DNA of 64,000 bases, taken from NCBI GenBank assembly GCA_002839825.1, contig PGYU01000005.1:124001-188000 (forward strand). The letters run 5' to 3'. This DNA is from Ignavibacteriae bacterium HGW-Ignavibacteriae-1. Lineage in GTDB: Bacteria > Bacteroidota > Ignavibacteria > Kapaibacteriales > UBA2268. Of the stretch, positions 26,794-35,544 are shown in pieces. The translations under genes and the position numbers were made by a program. The notes under the pieces were generated by a model. It was not told the origin of the DNA, did not search any database, and was given only the letters and a program-made list of their open reading frames with translations. Position 1 is the stretch's first letter; every line of letters begins with the position of its first letter.

Positions 26794-28386
26794 TTATCTG
26801 ATTACTATAAACTTTTTAATAATTCTTGTATTACCGACTGTGATTGCAATATTGTATTCTCCGGTATTATAAACAAAATGATTATAATTATAATTACCGC
26901 CGGGAAGTAATTCATTTGTAAATACTTCGATTCTTTGACCAATTGTTGAATATAATTCAATAATTACGCGTGCATATTTTTTTAATTCAAATCTGATATT
27001 CAAATTTCCCGAAGATGGATTTGGATATACCAAAAAATCTTGATTTTCAGTAGGTCTAATAAACTCCCACACGCTCGAAGCACGCTTATTCAAAATTCCA
27101 AGTGGCAAAAAAGTATCGCCAAAAACATCGCGACTATCTTCGGGACTCGCTCCAAGCCAAGTTTCAAGTACATCATTATATGTTCGTCTGAAATCATATT
27201 GATGGCGGAGATTTTCAAATTCATCCAAATCGTTCAAATCAGGCTTCCCTTCGACTCGATAATATCCACCCTCGATATATTCATCCGAACCGGCAAACAT
27301 AAATTGCATTGATGCGGCTCCATGGTCGGTGCCACGGCTGCCATTGTCATTTACGCGTCTGCCAAACTCCGAAGTGGTCATACCAACGATTCTATCCGCA
27401 AATCCTTGTTGCTGTGCATCATCTAGGAATTCGCATATGCCGCGAGCGAGATTGTTCAGCAATGTATAATGGGCGCCCGTATAATCGTATTGCATTTGTT
27501 GAGCGTGCGAATCGAAATTGCTCAATCGCATATAAAATACGCGAGTTTGAATTCCACCCGCAATTAATGATGAAATTACTCGGAATTTTTGTGGCAATCC
27601 GGTGGAATAATTAACCTTAATTTTATCTTTACCTTTTTCGTAAGCTTCTTTTACTACTTGCGAATATTTTTCAGATTGCTCAGCAACTACATGAATAAAA
27701 TTAAATTCACGTTCGTGAAAACTATCCGTAGGTGTATGATATCTCAATGACTTAGGCGTCAATCCCTCGCCAAGTTGATAAAATCGTTCGGGATTTTGCA
27801 AAGAAACTCCCATATCACCTTTGGCGCTTTTCAGCATTAATGGGATTGTGCCTTCGAGCGAAATTGCAATCGGATGCGCAGGAATATCATCCGGATAATT
27901 ATTTAATATTTTAGCAAAATATCGCCCCAACCAACCTTCGAGTAGCTTTTCATTTGGGTCAGTACTATTTATTCCGCTATGCCAAATATCACTGCTCCGA
28001 AAATGCGACAATGTTGGGTTGTCATAGCCAATTCCTTGAACTACAGCAAGCTTTCCGGTTGACATTAAATTCATCATGCCGCCATTATGCACGCCGTCAA
28101 TTAATCCACTATTTAAAAATAAATCGGAGTCGCCAAATTGAATTGCAAATTCTTTAGGTATATGTAAATTCGGACGTAATTCGAGATATAAATCTTCTTG
28201 GTCATAGGGTATAATAGTATTCAATCCGTCGTTTCCACCAAATAATTCAATAATTATTAAAATATTTTGGCTATCCGTATTCATAAATTCTTCCACACTA
28301 CGTTCTTTCGAGTACGATTTCTTATTCATCAGAGCAACTCCGGCTGTAGCCGCTGCTGTATTTATTATAAATTCTCTTCTTTTCAT
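26794..28386 (-). CDS. DUF1501 protein with T9SS sorting domain
   Basis: A 530-residue exported protein. MKRREFIINTAAATAGVAL resembles a twin-arginine signal. The DUF1501 core (sulfatase/alkaline-phosphatase-like fold) is marked by ELFGGNDGLNTIIPY near residue 48, LSHFRSSDIWHSG, FDSHAQQ and GMTTSEFGRRVNDNGSRGTDHGAA. From about residue 455 there is a type A T9SS domain (VYPNPSSGNLNIRF). DUF1501 genes are nearly always next to DUF1800, as here; the pair is thought to act at the cell surface but no reaction is established. Same operon as the OmpA-like and LamG genes. Confidence 0.9.
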   Translation of the reverse strand: MKRREFIINTAAATAGVALMNKKSYSKERSVEEFMNTDSQNILIIIELFGGNDGLNTIIPYDQEDLYLELRPNLHIPKEFAIQFGDSDLFLNSGLIDGVHNGGMMNLMSTGKLAVVQGIGYDNPTLSHFRSSDIWHSGINSTDPNEKLLEGWLGRYFAKILNNYPDDIPAHPIAISLEGTIPLMLKSAKGDMGVSLQNPERFYQLGEGLTPKSLRYHTPTDSFHEREFNFIHVVAEQSEKYSQVVKEAYEKGKDKIKVNYSTGLPQKFRVISSLIAGGIQTRVFYMRLSNFDSHAQQMQYDYTGAHYTLLNNLARGICEFLDDAQQQGFADRIVGMTTSEFGRRVNDNGSRGTDHGAASMQFMFAGSDEYIEGGYYRVEGKPDLNDLDEFENLRHQYDFRRTYNDVLETWLGASPEDSRDVFGDTFLPLGILNKRASSVWEFIRPTENQDFLVYPNPSSGNLNIRFELKKYARVIIELYSTIGQRIEVFTNELLPGGNYNYNHFVYNTGEYNIAITVGNTRIIKKFIVIR

Positions 28387-28396
28387 TATTAGCTCC

Positions 28397-29968
28397 TTAA
28401 ATTAGGTGAAAATCAGGTGAAAGAATAATTTCGCTCATAAATGCTCTCATCCCTTCTGTTACAGAAGTTGATGAATTATTTACTTCATTCGTCCAATTTT
28501 GGGCTGATATTCCGTTTAATAATATATCCTTGAAAAAATCCACTCTGTCGCTTTCAATAGTCTTTGGTAAAAAATATGACAAAATATCATTTAAAAATAA
28601 ATCAATATCAGAATAATTAAATTCTTTAATTAGTAAGATTAATTGCGCATGATTTGTCATATCCAAAATATCAACTGCATATTTTCTTCTTAATGGGTAA
28701 GTTTTAGTGCTAATCCAGCTACGATAACCTTTCCAACTACCTACATTCGGCGGATTATATAATTCCTGTTCGATATCATCGCAAGCATTGCTTGCCATTG
28801 GCTGTTCATTAATTTTATATGTTGTCTTTAATTGTCTTTCAAGCCCCACAATAAATTCGAGTGGCGTTTTAATCTGGCAGCCAATGATATTTTCATCATA
28901 AAAATGTTTACTTTTAAATAATTTAGCAAATACGGGTTTTAATTCAAAATCATTTTGAATAAATGTAATTGCCAATTCATTAATTATTTGCTCATTAGCA
29001 TCGCCGGGACTGCTATAAACAAAATAATTATATATTTTAGTGCAAATAAATTTTGCAATCGGCAAAGGGCGCTGTTCAAATAAAATATCAATCATACGCC
29101 TGACTTCTTCTTCCTTGACTAAGTCTTCAGAATTCTGAGAAATATCTCTTGCCGGAATAGTTTCCCCAAATATTGTTTTGGCACCAATATCATGCAAATC
29201 AGGCAGAAAATATGATTCGAATTGACCGTTTGGTTTCGGTGTGAAGGCATGTGCTGCGACTCTGAATCCGGTCAAAACCCTTGCCATTTCACGAATATCA
29301 CCTTCGGAGTAATTCCCGATTCCCATCGTAAATAATTCTAATAATTCACGTGGATAATTTTCATTTGGCGAATCCTTTGTGCTGAAATTTACGCTTTGAT
29401 AAAGCAGCATTGCGCCATTCAAAGTATCATCGAACGCCATATCGCGATAATTCCCAATTCTATTGCGTCGCAACATCTGATTATTTCGATATAGCAATGG
29501 CGGCGGAATCAGTTCTAGAGTGTCATATGCGAATTCGATACACCAAACGGTTGACCAGAAAAGAGTCAACTTTTCGAAAAACGGAGCTTCTTCGGTTCGC
29601 ATTTGCTCCAACCACCAAGTTTTAAGTTCACCGTGTCTTGTGGCATGGCGACCCTCAATTGCACCCCTAATTTGAATCGGAAGTCCGTCTCTTGGGTTTT
29701 CTTCGGCAGTATCGAGCCAATTTAAATCTTCGTAGCCGTCGGGAAGTGCTTCAGTACCGTTTCCCAAAATTCGTTCGACGGCTTCGCTAACGCTCAACCC
29801 TGTAAATTCGTCAATCAACCGTTTCGTTGGTCCGAAGGTTACTCTCCGTAATAGGTGCGTTGCTGCGGCTTTATCCAATGGTTCAGTATATTCATCTAAT
29901 GACATCAGCGAATCAGAATACTTTTTCTGAATATCCAATTTCAAACTCAAAAAATCACGTCTTTTCAT
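28397..29968 (-). CDS. DUF1800 family protein
   Basis: A protein of about 523 residues from the ATG at 29968, chosen because GGAG lies 7 nt upstream and it gives MKRRDFLSL, like its DUF1501 neighbour; the ATG at 29980 abutting the upstream stop is the alternative. Family signatures are AATHLLRRVTFGPTKRLIDE at the start, PPPLLYRNNQMLRRNRIGNYRDM, NENYPRELLELFTMGIGNYSEGDIREMARVLTGFR and PPNVGSWKGYRSWIST near the C-terminus. The function of DUF1800 is unknown; it works beside DUF1501 in many bacteria. Operon with both neighbours. Confidence 0.9.
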   Translation of the reverse strand: MKRRDFLSLKLDIQKKYSDSLMSLDEYTEPLDKAAATHLLRRVTFGPTKRLIDEFTGLSVSEAVERILGNGTEALPDGYEDLNWLDTAEENPRDGLPIQIRGAIEGRHATRHGELKTWWLEQMRTEEAPFFEKLTLFWSTVWCIEFAYDTLELIPPPLLYRNNQMLRRNRIGNYRDMAFDDTLNGAMLLYQSVNFSTKDSPNENYPRELLELFTMGIGNYSEGDIREMARVLTGFRVAAHAFTPKPNGQFESYFLPDLHDIGAKTIFGETIPARDISQNSEDLVKEEEVRRMIDILFEQRPLPIAKFICTKIYNYFVYSSPGDANEQIINELAITFIQNDFELKPVFAKLFKSKHFYDENIIGCQIKTPLEFIVGLERQLKTTYKINEQPMASNACDDIEQELYNPPNVGSWKGYRSWISTKTYPLRRKYAVDILDMTNHAQLILLIKEFNYSDIDLFLNDILSYFLPKTIESDRVDFFKDILLNGISAQNWTNEVNNSSTSVTEGMRAFMSEIILSPDFHLI

Positions 29969-29980
29969 TTTAATCTCCAT

Positions 29981-31978
29981 CTAATTTATTTTATCAATCG
30001 GAGTTTTAACTTCGATTAAAACTGTTCTATTGTAAAATCGCCCTTCAGGTAACTTATTGTCATATCTTGGTTTATCCGACCCAATCCCAACCACGTTTAC
30101 GAACTTTGTATCGGGCAAAACCGAGTTTATTATTTGCTGAGTATTGTCTGCTCTACGTTGAGATAAACTCATATTGTATTCCTGCCCGCCTAACATATCT
30201 GTAGTTCCTGTAATATAAATGTCAGAATTCGGCTTAATTGCATCTTTAGAGAATTCGGCTACTAAGTTCCGATTTGGGTCACTCATTGTAGCTTTGTCGA
30301 AATCAAAAACAATTAAATTTAATCTGCCAATTTCAAATTTCTCCGTTTCAATATTAATATTTAACGGAATTTCATATTTCTCCGTGGTGTCCTTGCTTTC
30401 AGCATTGACAACTAATTTAATATTTTCACTTTTTGATTTTGTAATTATTTCTCCGAAAATATCCGATTTTACATTATAATTTGCTTTATAATTTCGTGAA
30501 TCAATTTCTTTTTGTATTTTATTTGAAAAATAATTTCTATCGGATGTTTCTATCTGATATTCAAGTTTTGCATTTCTATTTAGCTCTATATTGAAGTGTA
30601 AATCTTCAGGGTTGTAGTTATATTCTGAAAATTGGCTATGTAAAACCGGAGCTAATATCTCAGGATTCTCAGAAAATAGCTCTACTCGACGATTTTCCGA
30701 AGCAGCTTCTTCATAGTCAAAATTAGTATGATTACTTGGAATATCGCCCGATTCGATTATCAATCGTTCTCTTGGAATATTCCATTTAGACGTAAAGTAA
30801 TTTGCAATAGACTTTGCTCTTGATTCAGCTAATGATTTCCGTTCATCTATCGTAGCATTTTCCTTGCCGTCAGAATAGCCCATAATTCGGAGTTTTGAGT
30901 CGCTTTTGCTCAATCTTTTTCCAATTATATCTAAGCTATTGTAATAAATTGTCATAGTCTCCTTGTTCAAATTTTGTTCATCAAAACTTGATGCGGATAT
31001 ATTCGAGAAATATTTATTGTCGAGTTCTTCAGAATTCTCATCAAAAAAGTAGTAGGGCAAAATCGGAAAAGTCTGCGTTACTATTGTCTCTTTCACATGA
31101 ATTGGATTCGCGGAAGCGCTCAAAATAATTTTCTCTTTCGGCGGAATAATTTCCGCGATTGGCTCAATTTCTTTTTCAATTGGCTTTATTTCCGGCTCAA
31201 TCCTCTTAGGAATTTCGGGTTTAGTGCCACCGAAATGATAGCTAAATCCCGCATTTGCTCTGACAATATCAGATTTCTGCTCAATGTCCGACAAAGCAGA
31301 ATTTATGCCATAACGATATCCAAGCTCAAAATCCACGCTCCAATTATCGCCCAAGTACATATTGTACATCAGTGCAGCACCTGCGCCCAGAGAAGTCGAA
31401 GCCGTTTTCAATTCGCTTGATTCATTCATTCTGCTTTGCGAGCCATCGGAAAACGCAACGCTCGAAGGCGATGCAACCGACTCTCTTAGTGTGAAATCAG
31501 TCTTCACTAAGGGATTTCCGGCATCGAAAGATAATCTCAGAGCGACCGGAATCGCCGAAATTGGGTAGATGTTCACGCCCAAATCAAGGATGACATAGTC
31601 CAAAACTCCGTCGTAGTAATGGCTTCGGACGAAAGGGACGTACTCATCGCTTACAGGGTCAAGCACTTCGAAGCAATCACTGCTGCCCGTCATGCTGAAT
31701 GGGCGGTTATCGAACATTAGTCTGCCTTCGAGTGAAATCACGCCGGGTATTAGTCTGAATCCCAGCTTTAATGCTGCGTTTATGCCCTGTGCAGTTCCCG
31801 TATCAAACTCGCCACATTTAGGGTCCGACTTGATGTAGGGCTTCTCTGTGCTGTTGTAAATGTAGTTGCTACCGGCGCTAACACCGATGTAGTATATGTT
31901 CTCGTCTGACCCCGAAAGCCTCGAAGTCGTTACCAGGAGCAGCAAACCAACGCAAATCACATGTAATATTAACTTCAA
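29981..31978 (-). CDS. OmpA-family outer membrane protein with two OmpA-like domains
   Basis: A 665-residue outer-membrane protein. A hydrophobic signal (about residues 3-22) precedes an N-terminal beta-barrel region ending ELGYRYGINSALSD...NAGFSYHFGG (about residue 250), a Pro/Glu/Ile-rich linker, then two OmpA-type peptidoglycan-binding modules: MGYSDGKENATIDERKSLAESRAK (about 395-440) and ITGTTDMLGGQEYNMSLSQRRAD (about 600). The codon at 31978 is TTG; GTG at 31960 is another possible start. It heads the DUF1800/DUF1501/T9SS operon and could tether that system to the cell wall. Confidence 0.85.
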   Translation of the reverse strand: MKLILHVICVGLLLLVTTSRLSGSDENIYYIGVSAGSNYIYNSTEKPYIKSDPKCGEFDTGTAQGINAALKLGFRLIPGVISLEGRLMFDNRPFSMTGSSDCFEVLDPVSDEYVPFVRSHYYDGVLDYVILDLGVNIYPISAIPVALRLSFDAGNPLVKTDFTLRESVASPSSVAFSDGSQSRMNESSELKTASTSLGAGAALMYNMYLGDNWSVDFELGYRYGINSALSDIEQKSDIVRANAGFSYHFGGTKPEIPKRIEPEIKPIEKEIEPIAEIIPPKEKIILSASANPIHVKETIVTQTFPILPYYFFDENSEELDNKYFSNISASSFDEQNLNKETMTIYYNSLDIIGKRLSKSDSKLRIMGYSDGKENATIDERKSLAESRAKSIANYFTSKWNIPRERLIIESGDIPSNHTNFDYEEAASENRRVELFSENPEILAPVLHSQFSEYNYNPEDLHFNIELNRNAKLEYQIETSDRNYFSNKIQKEIDSRNYKANYNVKSDIFGEIITKSKSENIKLVVNAESKDTTEKYEIPLNINIETEKFEIGRLNLIVFDFDKATMSDPNRNLVAEFSKDAIKPNSDIYITGTTDMLGGQEYNMSLSQRRADNTQQIINSVLPDTKFVNVVGIGSDKPRYDNKLPEGRFYNRTVLIEVKTPIDKIN

Positions 31979-32027
31979 CTTAACTTTAACCTTTAGTTAC
32001 CAAATCAAAATATTAACTTAAACATAT

Positions 32028-32044
32028 TTTGCGTTCTACGCAAA
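32028..32044. promoter_or_regulatory. Inverted repeat upstream of the OmpA operon
   Basis: TTTGCGT-TCT-ACGCAAA, perfect 7-bp arms, 50 bp upstream of the OmpA-like start and 190 bp upstream of the divergent PEGA gene. A possible -7-like TATGTTTA lies between it and the OmpA start. Operator function is inference. Confidence 0.3.
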
Positions 32045-32124
32045 TACTATTTTAATTATTTATCTACACTCTAAACAAAATTAAGTTGCAATTATATGAA
32101 ATAAATGTTAAATAAAAATATTTC

Positions 32125-32155
32125 TTGCTTATTTGTTACATTTTATATATGTTTG
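32125..32155 (+). promoter_or_regulatory. Bacteroidota-type promoter for the PEGA lipoprotein
   Basis: TTG (32125-32127), 20 bp, TATGTTTG (32148-32155). Closely similar in sequence to the promoter at 33618-33648. Confidence 0.6.
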
Positions 32156-32219
32156 TAAAAGTGAGTATGAATGTAACAATTGAAATTGTGTTTCTTTAAT
32201 TTATTAACAATAATTAGGA

Positions 32220-32621
32220 ATGAAAATGAAGCAATTTGTAGTATCAGTGAAGCTTTTCGCAATTATTATAATTATCGGTATTTTACTAAATAGTTGTGCC
32301 ACTTTAACAAAGGGATCGTCTGAATGGGTTACATTTAATTCTGACCCACCTGCTGCCAAAGTATATGTCAACGGGCACTTGATGGGCACCACTCCTTTTG
32401 ATATTAAATTAAAATCGAATAAAAGCTACTTCGTTGTGTACAAAAAAAATGGATTTGAAAATAGAACTGTTTACCTTACAAGTAGTATAGGTGCGGGATA
32501 TATAATTCTCGATATACCATTAGTTTTTATACCATTTATTATTGATGCTACTACAGGTGCTTGGTACATACTGGATGAGACTTATATAAATGTTATTTTG
32601 GACACTACATCTGAAAACTGA
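32220..32621 (+). CDS. PEGA-domain lipoprotein
   Basis: A 133-residue lipoprotein; the signal peptide ends LLNSC (lipobox). The mature part is a single PEGA-type domain (VTFNSDPPAAKVYVNGHLMG, TPFDIKLKSNKSYFVVYKKNGFENRTV) followed by a hydrophobic stretch and IIDATTGAWYILDETYIN, as in the paralogue at 7624-8133. Likely attached to the outer membrane. It has its own promoter and a terminator-like hairpin downstream, so it is probably monocistronic. Confidence 0.82.
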   Translation: MKMKQFVVSVKLFAIIIIIGILLNSCATLTKGSSEWVTFNSDPPAAKVYVNGHLMGTTPFDIKLKSNKSYFVVYKKNGFENRTVYLTSSIGAGYIILDIPLVFIPFIIDATTGAWYILDETYINVILDTTSEN

Positions 32622-32646
32622 TAGATACATCATTCCCCGGTTCATA

Positions 32647-32686
32647 TAAAAAAATGGGCTCTTGATTTACAGGAGCCCATTGTCTT
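32647..32686 (-). terminator. Intrinsic terminator of the RIC gene
   Basis: ATGGGCTC/GAGCCCAT stem (32654-32680); on the minus strand it is followed by T7, so it best serves the convergent RIC gene, with weaker plus-strand use by the PEGA gene. Confidence 0.8.
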
Positions 32687-32721
32687 TAGTGCAAAATATT
32701 AAGATGCATTATTAACTAAAT

Positions 32722-33450
32722 TTAATTAGATTTAAACTCTTTTTCCATTTTCAAAGCCGTTGGGAACAAAATATTGTTCTCCAAATGAATATGGAAATGC
32801 AAATCTGTCTCAAATTCTTTCAGCAGCGCATAAGCGACTCTATATGTCGTGCAACCGTCAGCCGGTGTAGCATAGTTATTGCTGAGTTCGGCTATCTTAC
32901 GGAATCTGTCGCCTTCGGTCTCGTGCTCTTGCATCATTATCTCGATGGGATTTTGAATTTCGCCGATATTGCTTGCAGCCTCAGTGCTTTCATTTAATTT
33001 TGATGCAACCATTTTCCTGACGAATGGGAAAAGCACTTGCTCTTCTTTTTCCATATGCAACGATAATTGTTCGGCAGAAGCTGAAAATTCCGCCCTAATC
33101 TCGAAAAGTTCCGGATGATTTCCGCCGTGAACTTCGCATAATTTGTCGAGAAATTGCAGCAAAGCGGGAATCGTTTGGCGAACATATCTATGGTGTTTCC
33201 GTTCGATATAATCAGCTAACAAATCGGGCTCCCAAGTCCGAAAATCAATTGAGCTGCCATTTGACTGCTTGACGGCATCATTTAGCTCATTGAGCAGCGC
33301 ATCGGGGGAAATATTTTTCTTCTGCGAAACTTCCTCGATAGTACGTCCGCCTTTGCAACAGAAGTCTATGCCGTACTTCTGGAAAACTGTGGCTGTGCGG
33401 TAGTCATTCGCTACGAACGAGCCAATCGTTTGTGATGTATTCAAATCCAT
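32722..33450 (-). CDS. ric: RIC-family di-iron protein, iron-sulfur cluster repair
   Basis: A 242-residue protein from the ATG at 33450, preferred because GGAG stands 7 nt upstream (an ATG at 33462 adds four residues). The N-terminal ScdA domain (NDYRTATVFQKYGIDFCCKGG) carries the CC pair. The rest is a hemerythrin-like four-helix bundle with His/Glu ligands: ERKHHRYVRQ, EVHGGNHPEL, LHMEKEEQVLFPF, MQEHETEGDRF and FHIHLENNILFP. Family members (YtfE/ScdA/DnrN) repair or destabilise nitrosylated Fe-S clusters after NO or oxidative stress. Confidence 0.93.
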   Translation of the reverse strand: MDLNTSQTIGSFVANDYRTATVFQKYGIDFCCKGGRTIEEVSQKKNISPDALLNELNDAVKQSNGSSIDFRTWEPDLLADYIERKHHRYVRQTIPALLQFLDKLCEVHGGNHPELFEIRAEFSASAEQLSLHMEKEEQVLFPFVRKMVASKLNESTEAASNIGEIQNPIEIMMQEHETEGDRFRKIAELSNNYATPADGCTTYRVAYALLKEFETDLHFHIHLENNILFPTALKMEKEFKSN

Positions 33451-33462
33451 TCTAATCTCCAT

Positions 33463-33768
33463 TTATATTACAAATTATATTCAAAATTTCCGAAACCCAT
33501 GTCTCGGTCTATATTTCTTAACTATTTCAAATCCACATTTCAACAAAAATCAAAACACTCTCAAATAAGACTATTATATCTGATTAGTATTGTACGAAGC
33601 AAAAGAAAAATTTTCACTTGCAAATTTGTACTCTTTTATATATGTTTGCAAAGAAGAGTGTAGAAGTAAAACTGAAATATGGTTCTTAAATGGAAACTAT
33701 GGATGTGAATATGATTTTGAAAGGGAAAGGCAATGCCAACTTTTTATAAATTTTTGAGGAGATGAGAG
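33463..33768. other. Intergenic stretch between divergent genes
   Basis: About 300 bp of AT-rich DNA between the RIC gene and the PUA/EVE-like gene. The only feature seen is the plus-strand promoter at 33618-33648. No conserved repeat, RNA gene or small ORF with a good ribosome-binding site was noticed. Confidence 0.5.
33618..33648 (+). promoter_or_regulatory. Bacteroidota-type promoter
   Basis: TTG (33618-33620), 20 bp, TATGTTTG (33641-33648); the spacer shares TTTGTA and TTTTATA with the promoter at 32125-32155. Drives the PUA/EVE-like gene with a ~115-nt leader. Confidence 0.6.
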
Positions 33769-34221
33769 ATGGAATTTTTTATTCAACCAAGCAATCCATT
33801 TAACAAAATAGAAAAGTGGGATGCACCAGAAATTAATGATTTATTTCCTGCAAATGAAAATGTTGATCCTAATACTAACCTGACTGTTTATGAATTCCTT
33901 AAAACAGAACAAGGAATTGGTTGGGATTGGTCAACTAAAAGAAAATTGGCTCCTGGAGATAAAATATTTATTTATTTTAGCAAAAATATTTCTCGTATAT
34001 GGTGTTTGACGGAAGTGGAAACTATAAGAGTTGTTGAAAACAGAGCTAGACCATTAGTTGCTTATCTAAAGAAAATCTATTGGCTAAATGATGAAGAATC
34101 TCAAAAATTATCTTATGCAGATTTAAGAAACAATGGATTGAAAAATAACTTGCCACGATTAACGAACATAACAAACAATTTTGAATTAATGAATTATATA
34201 CAAAGTATTGTACATCTTTAA
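33769..34221 (+). CDS. PUA/EVE-like small protein, unknown
   Basis: A 150-residue cytosolic protein with a strong ribosome-binding site (GAGGAGATGAGAG before the ATG). The central LAPGDKIFIYFSKNISRIWCLTEVE has the strand pattern and GD.IFIYFS...I signature of EVE/ASCH-type PUA-like domains, which bind modified nucleotides in RNA or DNA. The rest is unrecognised and Asn-rich. Family placement is tentative. Followed by a terminator. Confidence 0.55.
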   Translation: MEFFIQPSNPFNKIEKWDAPEINDLFPANENVDPNTNLTVYEFLKTEQGIGWDWSTKRKLAPGDKIFIYFSKNISRIWCLTEVETIRVVENRARPLVAYLKKIYWLNDEESQKLSYADLRNNGLKNNLPRLTNITNNFELMNYIQSIVHL

Positions 34222-34303
34222 TGCTTTATAAAATTAAAACATTTTCTATAAAATAATCCCCTTCCCCCGTCCTTCATTCCCAAACATTTTCCCAGGGACA
34301 CCC

Positions 34304-34336
34304 CAAAACGTGTCCCTTATTTTTATTTCTTTGAAA
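34304..34336 (+). terminator. Intrinsic terminator
   Basis: AGGGACAC/GTGTCCCT 8-bp stem with an 8-nt loop, followed by TATTTTTATTT; 82 bp downstream of the PUA/EVE-like gene. Confidence 0.7.
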
Positions 34337-34453
34337 TATTTGTTAGGTATCACATTACCTCACAACCCAAAATTTTCTTTAGCTTTTTGAGTCAGAAATG
34401 TGGGACACTAAAATTTTGAGGCTGCATGTTCGTATTCTAACTTTTGATTAAAC

Positions 34454-35242
34454 ATGGAAACAGAAAATATGAAAAAAATTTTGTACGTAGCAGTAATCAT
34501 GGTGATGGCAGTAGTCAGTGCTTTCGCCCAAGATGAAAGATTAGATGACTTCACTTTTGATACGGAGCCCATCCAACGCGAGAGTATCCCTTATTTTGCC
34601 GTAGCAGGTGGTGCCATTGTGGGTTTCCATTTCGGCAATTATGACGACCTGAACGCCCAACTTGCAAAACATTTTCCTGACATCGACCCTTTTGAAGGGC
34701 AATTGACTCTTTGGGGTGCTCAAGGCTTCACAGGGACAGTGTTTGTGCCTAATTTGAGAATCGGCTTCTTCGGAATGAGTGGCAAAAAGACTCAAACTGC
34801 CGAAGTTTTGCTTGACGGCGTTTCAAGAACTCAATATGTGGACTATTCAATTGGACAGTCCGGATTGACGCTGGATTACGCATGGGTGCCATTCAAATCC
34901 TTCGCAATTTTGCCGGGCGTATCGGTTGGACGCGGACAGCTAAGCGTTGAAACCTACCATACTGCAAGCGGTTTAGATTGGAACGAATTCCGTCCCACAC
35001 CGACAAATCAGTCGAATTTGCAACATTTGGAAAACGGCTATTGGTTCGTAAAGCCTGAATTGTACTTCGAATATGCCCTCACAAATTTCTTGATGTTCCG
35101 TGCAAGCGCTGCATACAACATGACTTTCGGGTCGGAATGGAAGTATAACAACGAATCGGACATTGCGAATATGCCCGATACCTTTAACGCAAATGCCTTA
35201 CAAGTGCAAGTAGGTTTGTTCCTCGGTCTATTCAACTATTAA
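34454..35242 (+). CDS. Putative outer-membrane beta-barrel protein
   Basis: A 262-residue exported protein. The ATG at 34469 would begin the signal peptide directly (MKKILYVAVIMVMAVVSAFAQ); the ATG at 34454 adds five residues. The mature part has alternating hydrophobic strands ending in aromatic residues (NLRIGFFGMSG, YSIGQSGLTLDYAWVPF, LYFEYALTNFLMFRASAAYNMTFG) and a C-terminal strand LQVQVGLFLGLFNY, consistent with an 8-stranded barrel. No specific family recognised. It lies upstream of the tRNA gene. Confidence 0.7.
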   Translation: METENMKKILYVAVIMVMAVVSAFAQDERLDDFTFDTEPIQRESIPYFAVAGGAIVGFHFGNYDDLNAQLAKHFPDIDPFEGQLTLWGAQGFTGTVFVPNLRIGFFGMSGKKTQTAEVLLDGVSRTQYVDYSIGQSGLTLDYAWVPFKSFAILPGVSVGRGQLSVETYHTASGLDWNEFRPTPTNQSNLQHLENGYWFVKPELYFEYALTNFLMFRASAAYNMTFGSEWKYNNESDIANMPDTFNANALQVQVGLFLGLFNY

Positions 35243-35249
35243 AAAATGC

Positions 35250-35279
35250 TTGTCGGTAAAAAGAAAAGTATTATATTTG
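35250..35279 (+). promoter_or_regulatory. Bacteroidota-type promoter of the tRNA gene
   Basis: TTG (35250-35252), 19 bp, TATATTTG (35272-35279), 36 bp upstream of the mature tRNA 5' end. Confidence 0.6.
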
Positions 35280-35315
35280 TAGTCCGTTTTGATTGCAAAA
35301 TGGAAAACCAAGTGG

Positions 35316-35389
<74 letters not shown>

Positions 35390-35397
35390 CAAAACAG

Positions 35398-35423
35398 AAG
35401 CCGAGCGTAAGTTCGGCTTTTTT
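35398..35423 (+). terminator. Intrinsic terminator of the tRNA gene
   Basis: AAGCCGA/TTCGGCTT stem around GCGTAAG, followed by T6, 9 bp beyond the tRNA. Confidence 0.88.
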
Positions 35424-35440
35424 GGTTTTGGGAAGGTTGA

Positions 35441-35541
35441 CCCGTCTTTGTTACAACTAATGGATATTGCTGAATCTGTATTAAAGTGTCAGATGTAACA
35501 AAGACGATTCACTAACTATGGAACAACTGACGAGACCGCAA
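35441..35541. repeat. Dispersed intergenic repeat with 13-bp inverted repeat
   Basis: CGTCTTTGTTACA (35443-35455) and TGTAACAAAGACG (35494-35506) are exact inverted repeats with a 38-bp spacer. The adjoining segment GACGATTCACTAACTATGG and ACAACTGACG match 55345-55376 over about 32 bp. Both copies flank members of the same lipoprotein family. Confidence 0.65.
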
Positions 35542-35544
35542 ATT

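Noticed and set aside
33769-34221. Calling the gene a firm EVE-domain protein
   Set aside because: Only one strand-turn block fits; the ligand-pocket residues could not be identified, so it is left as PUA/EVE-like.
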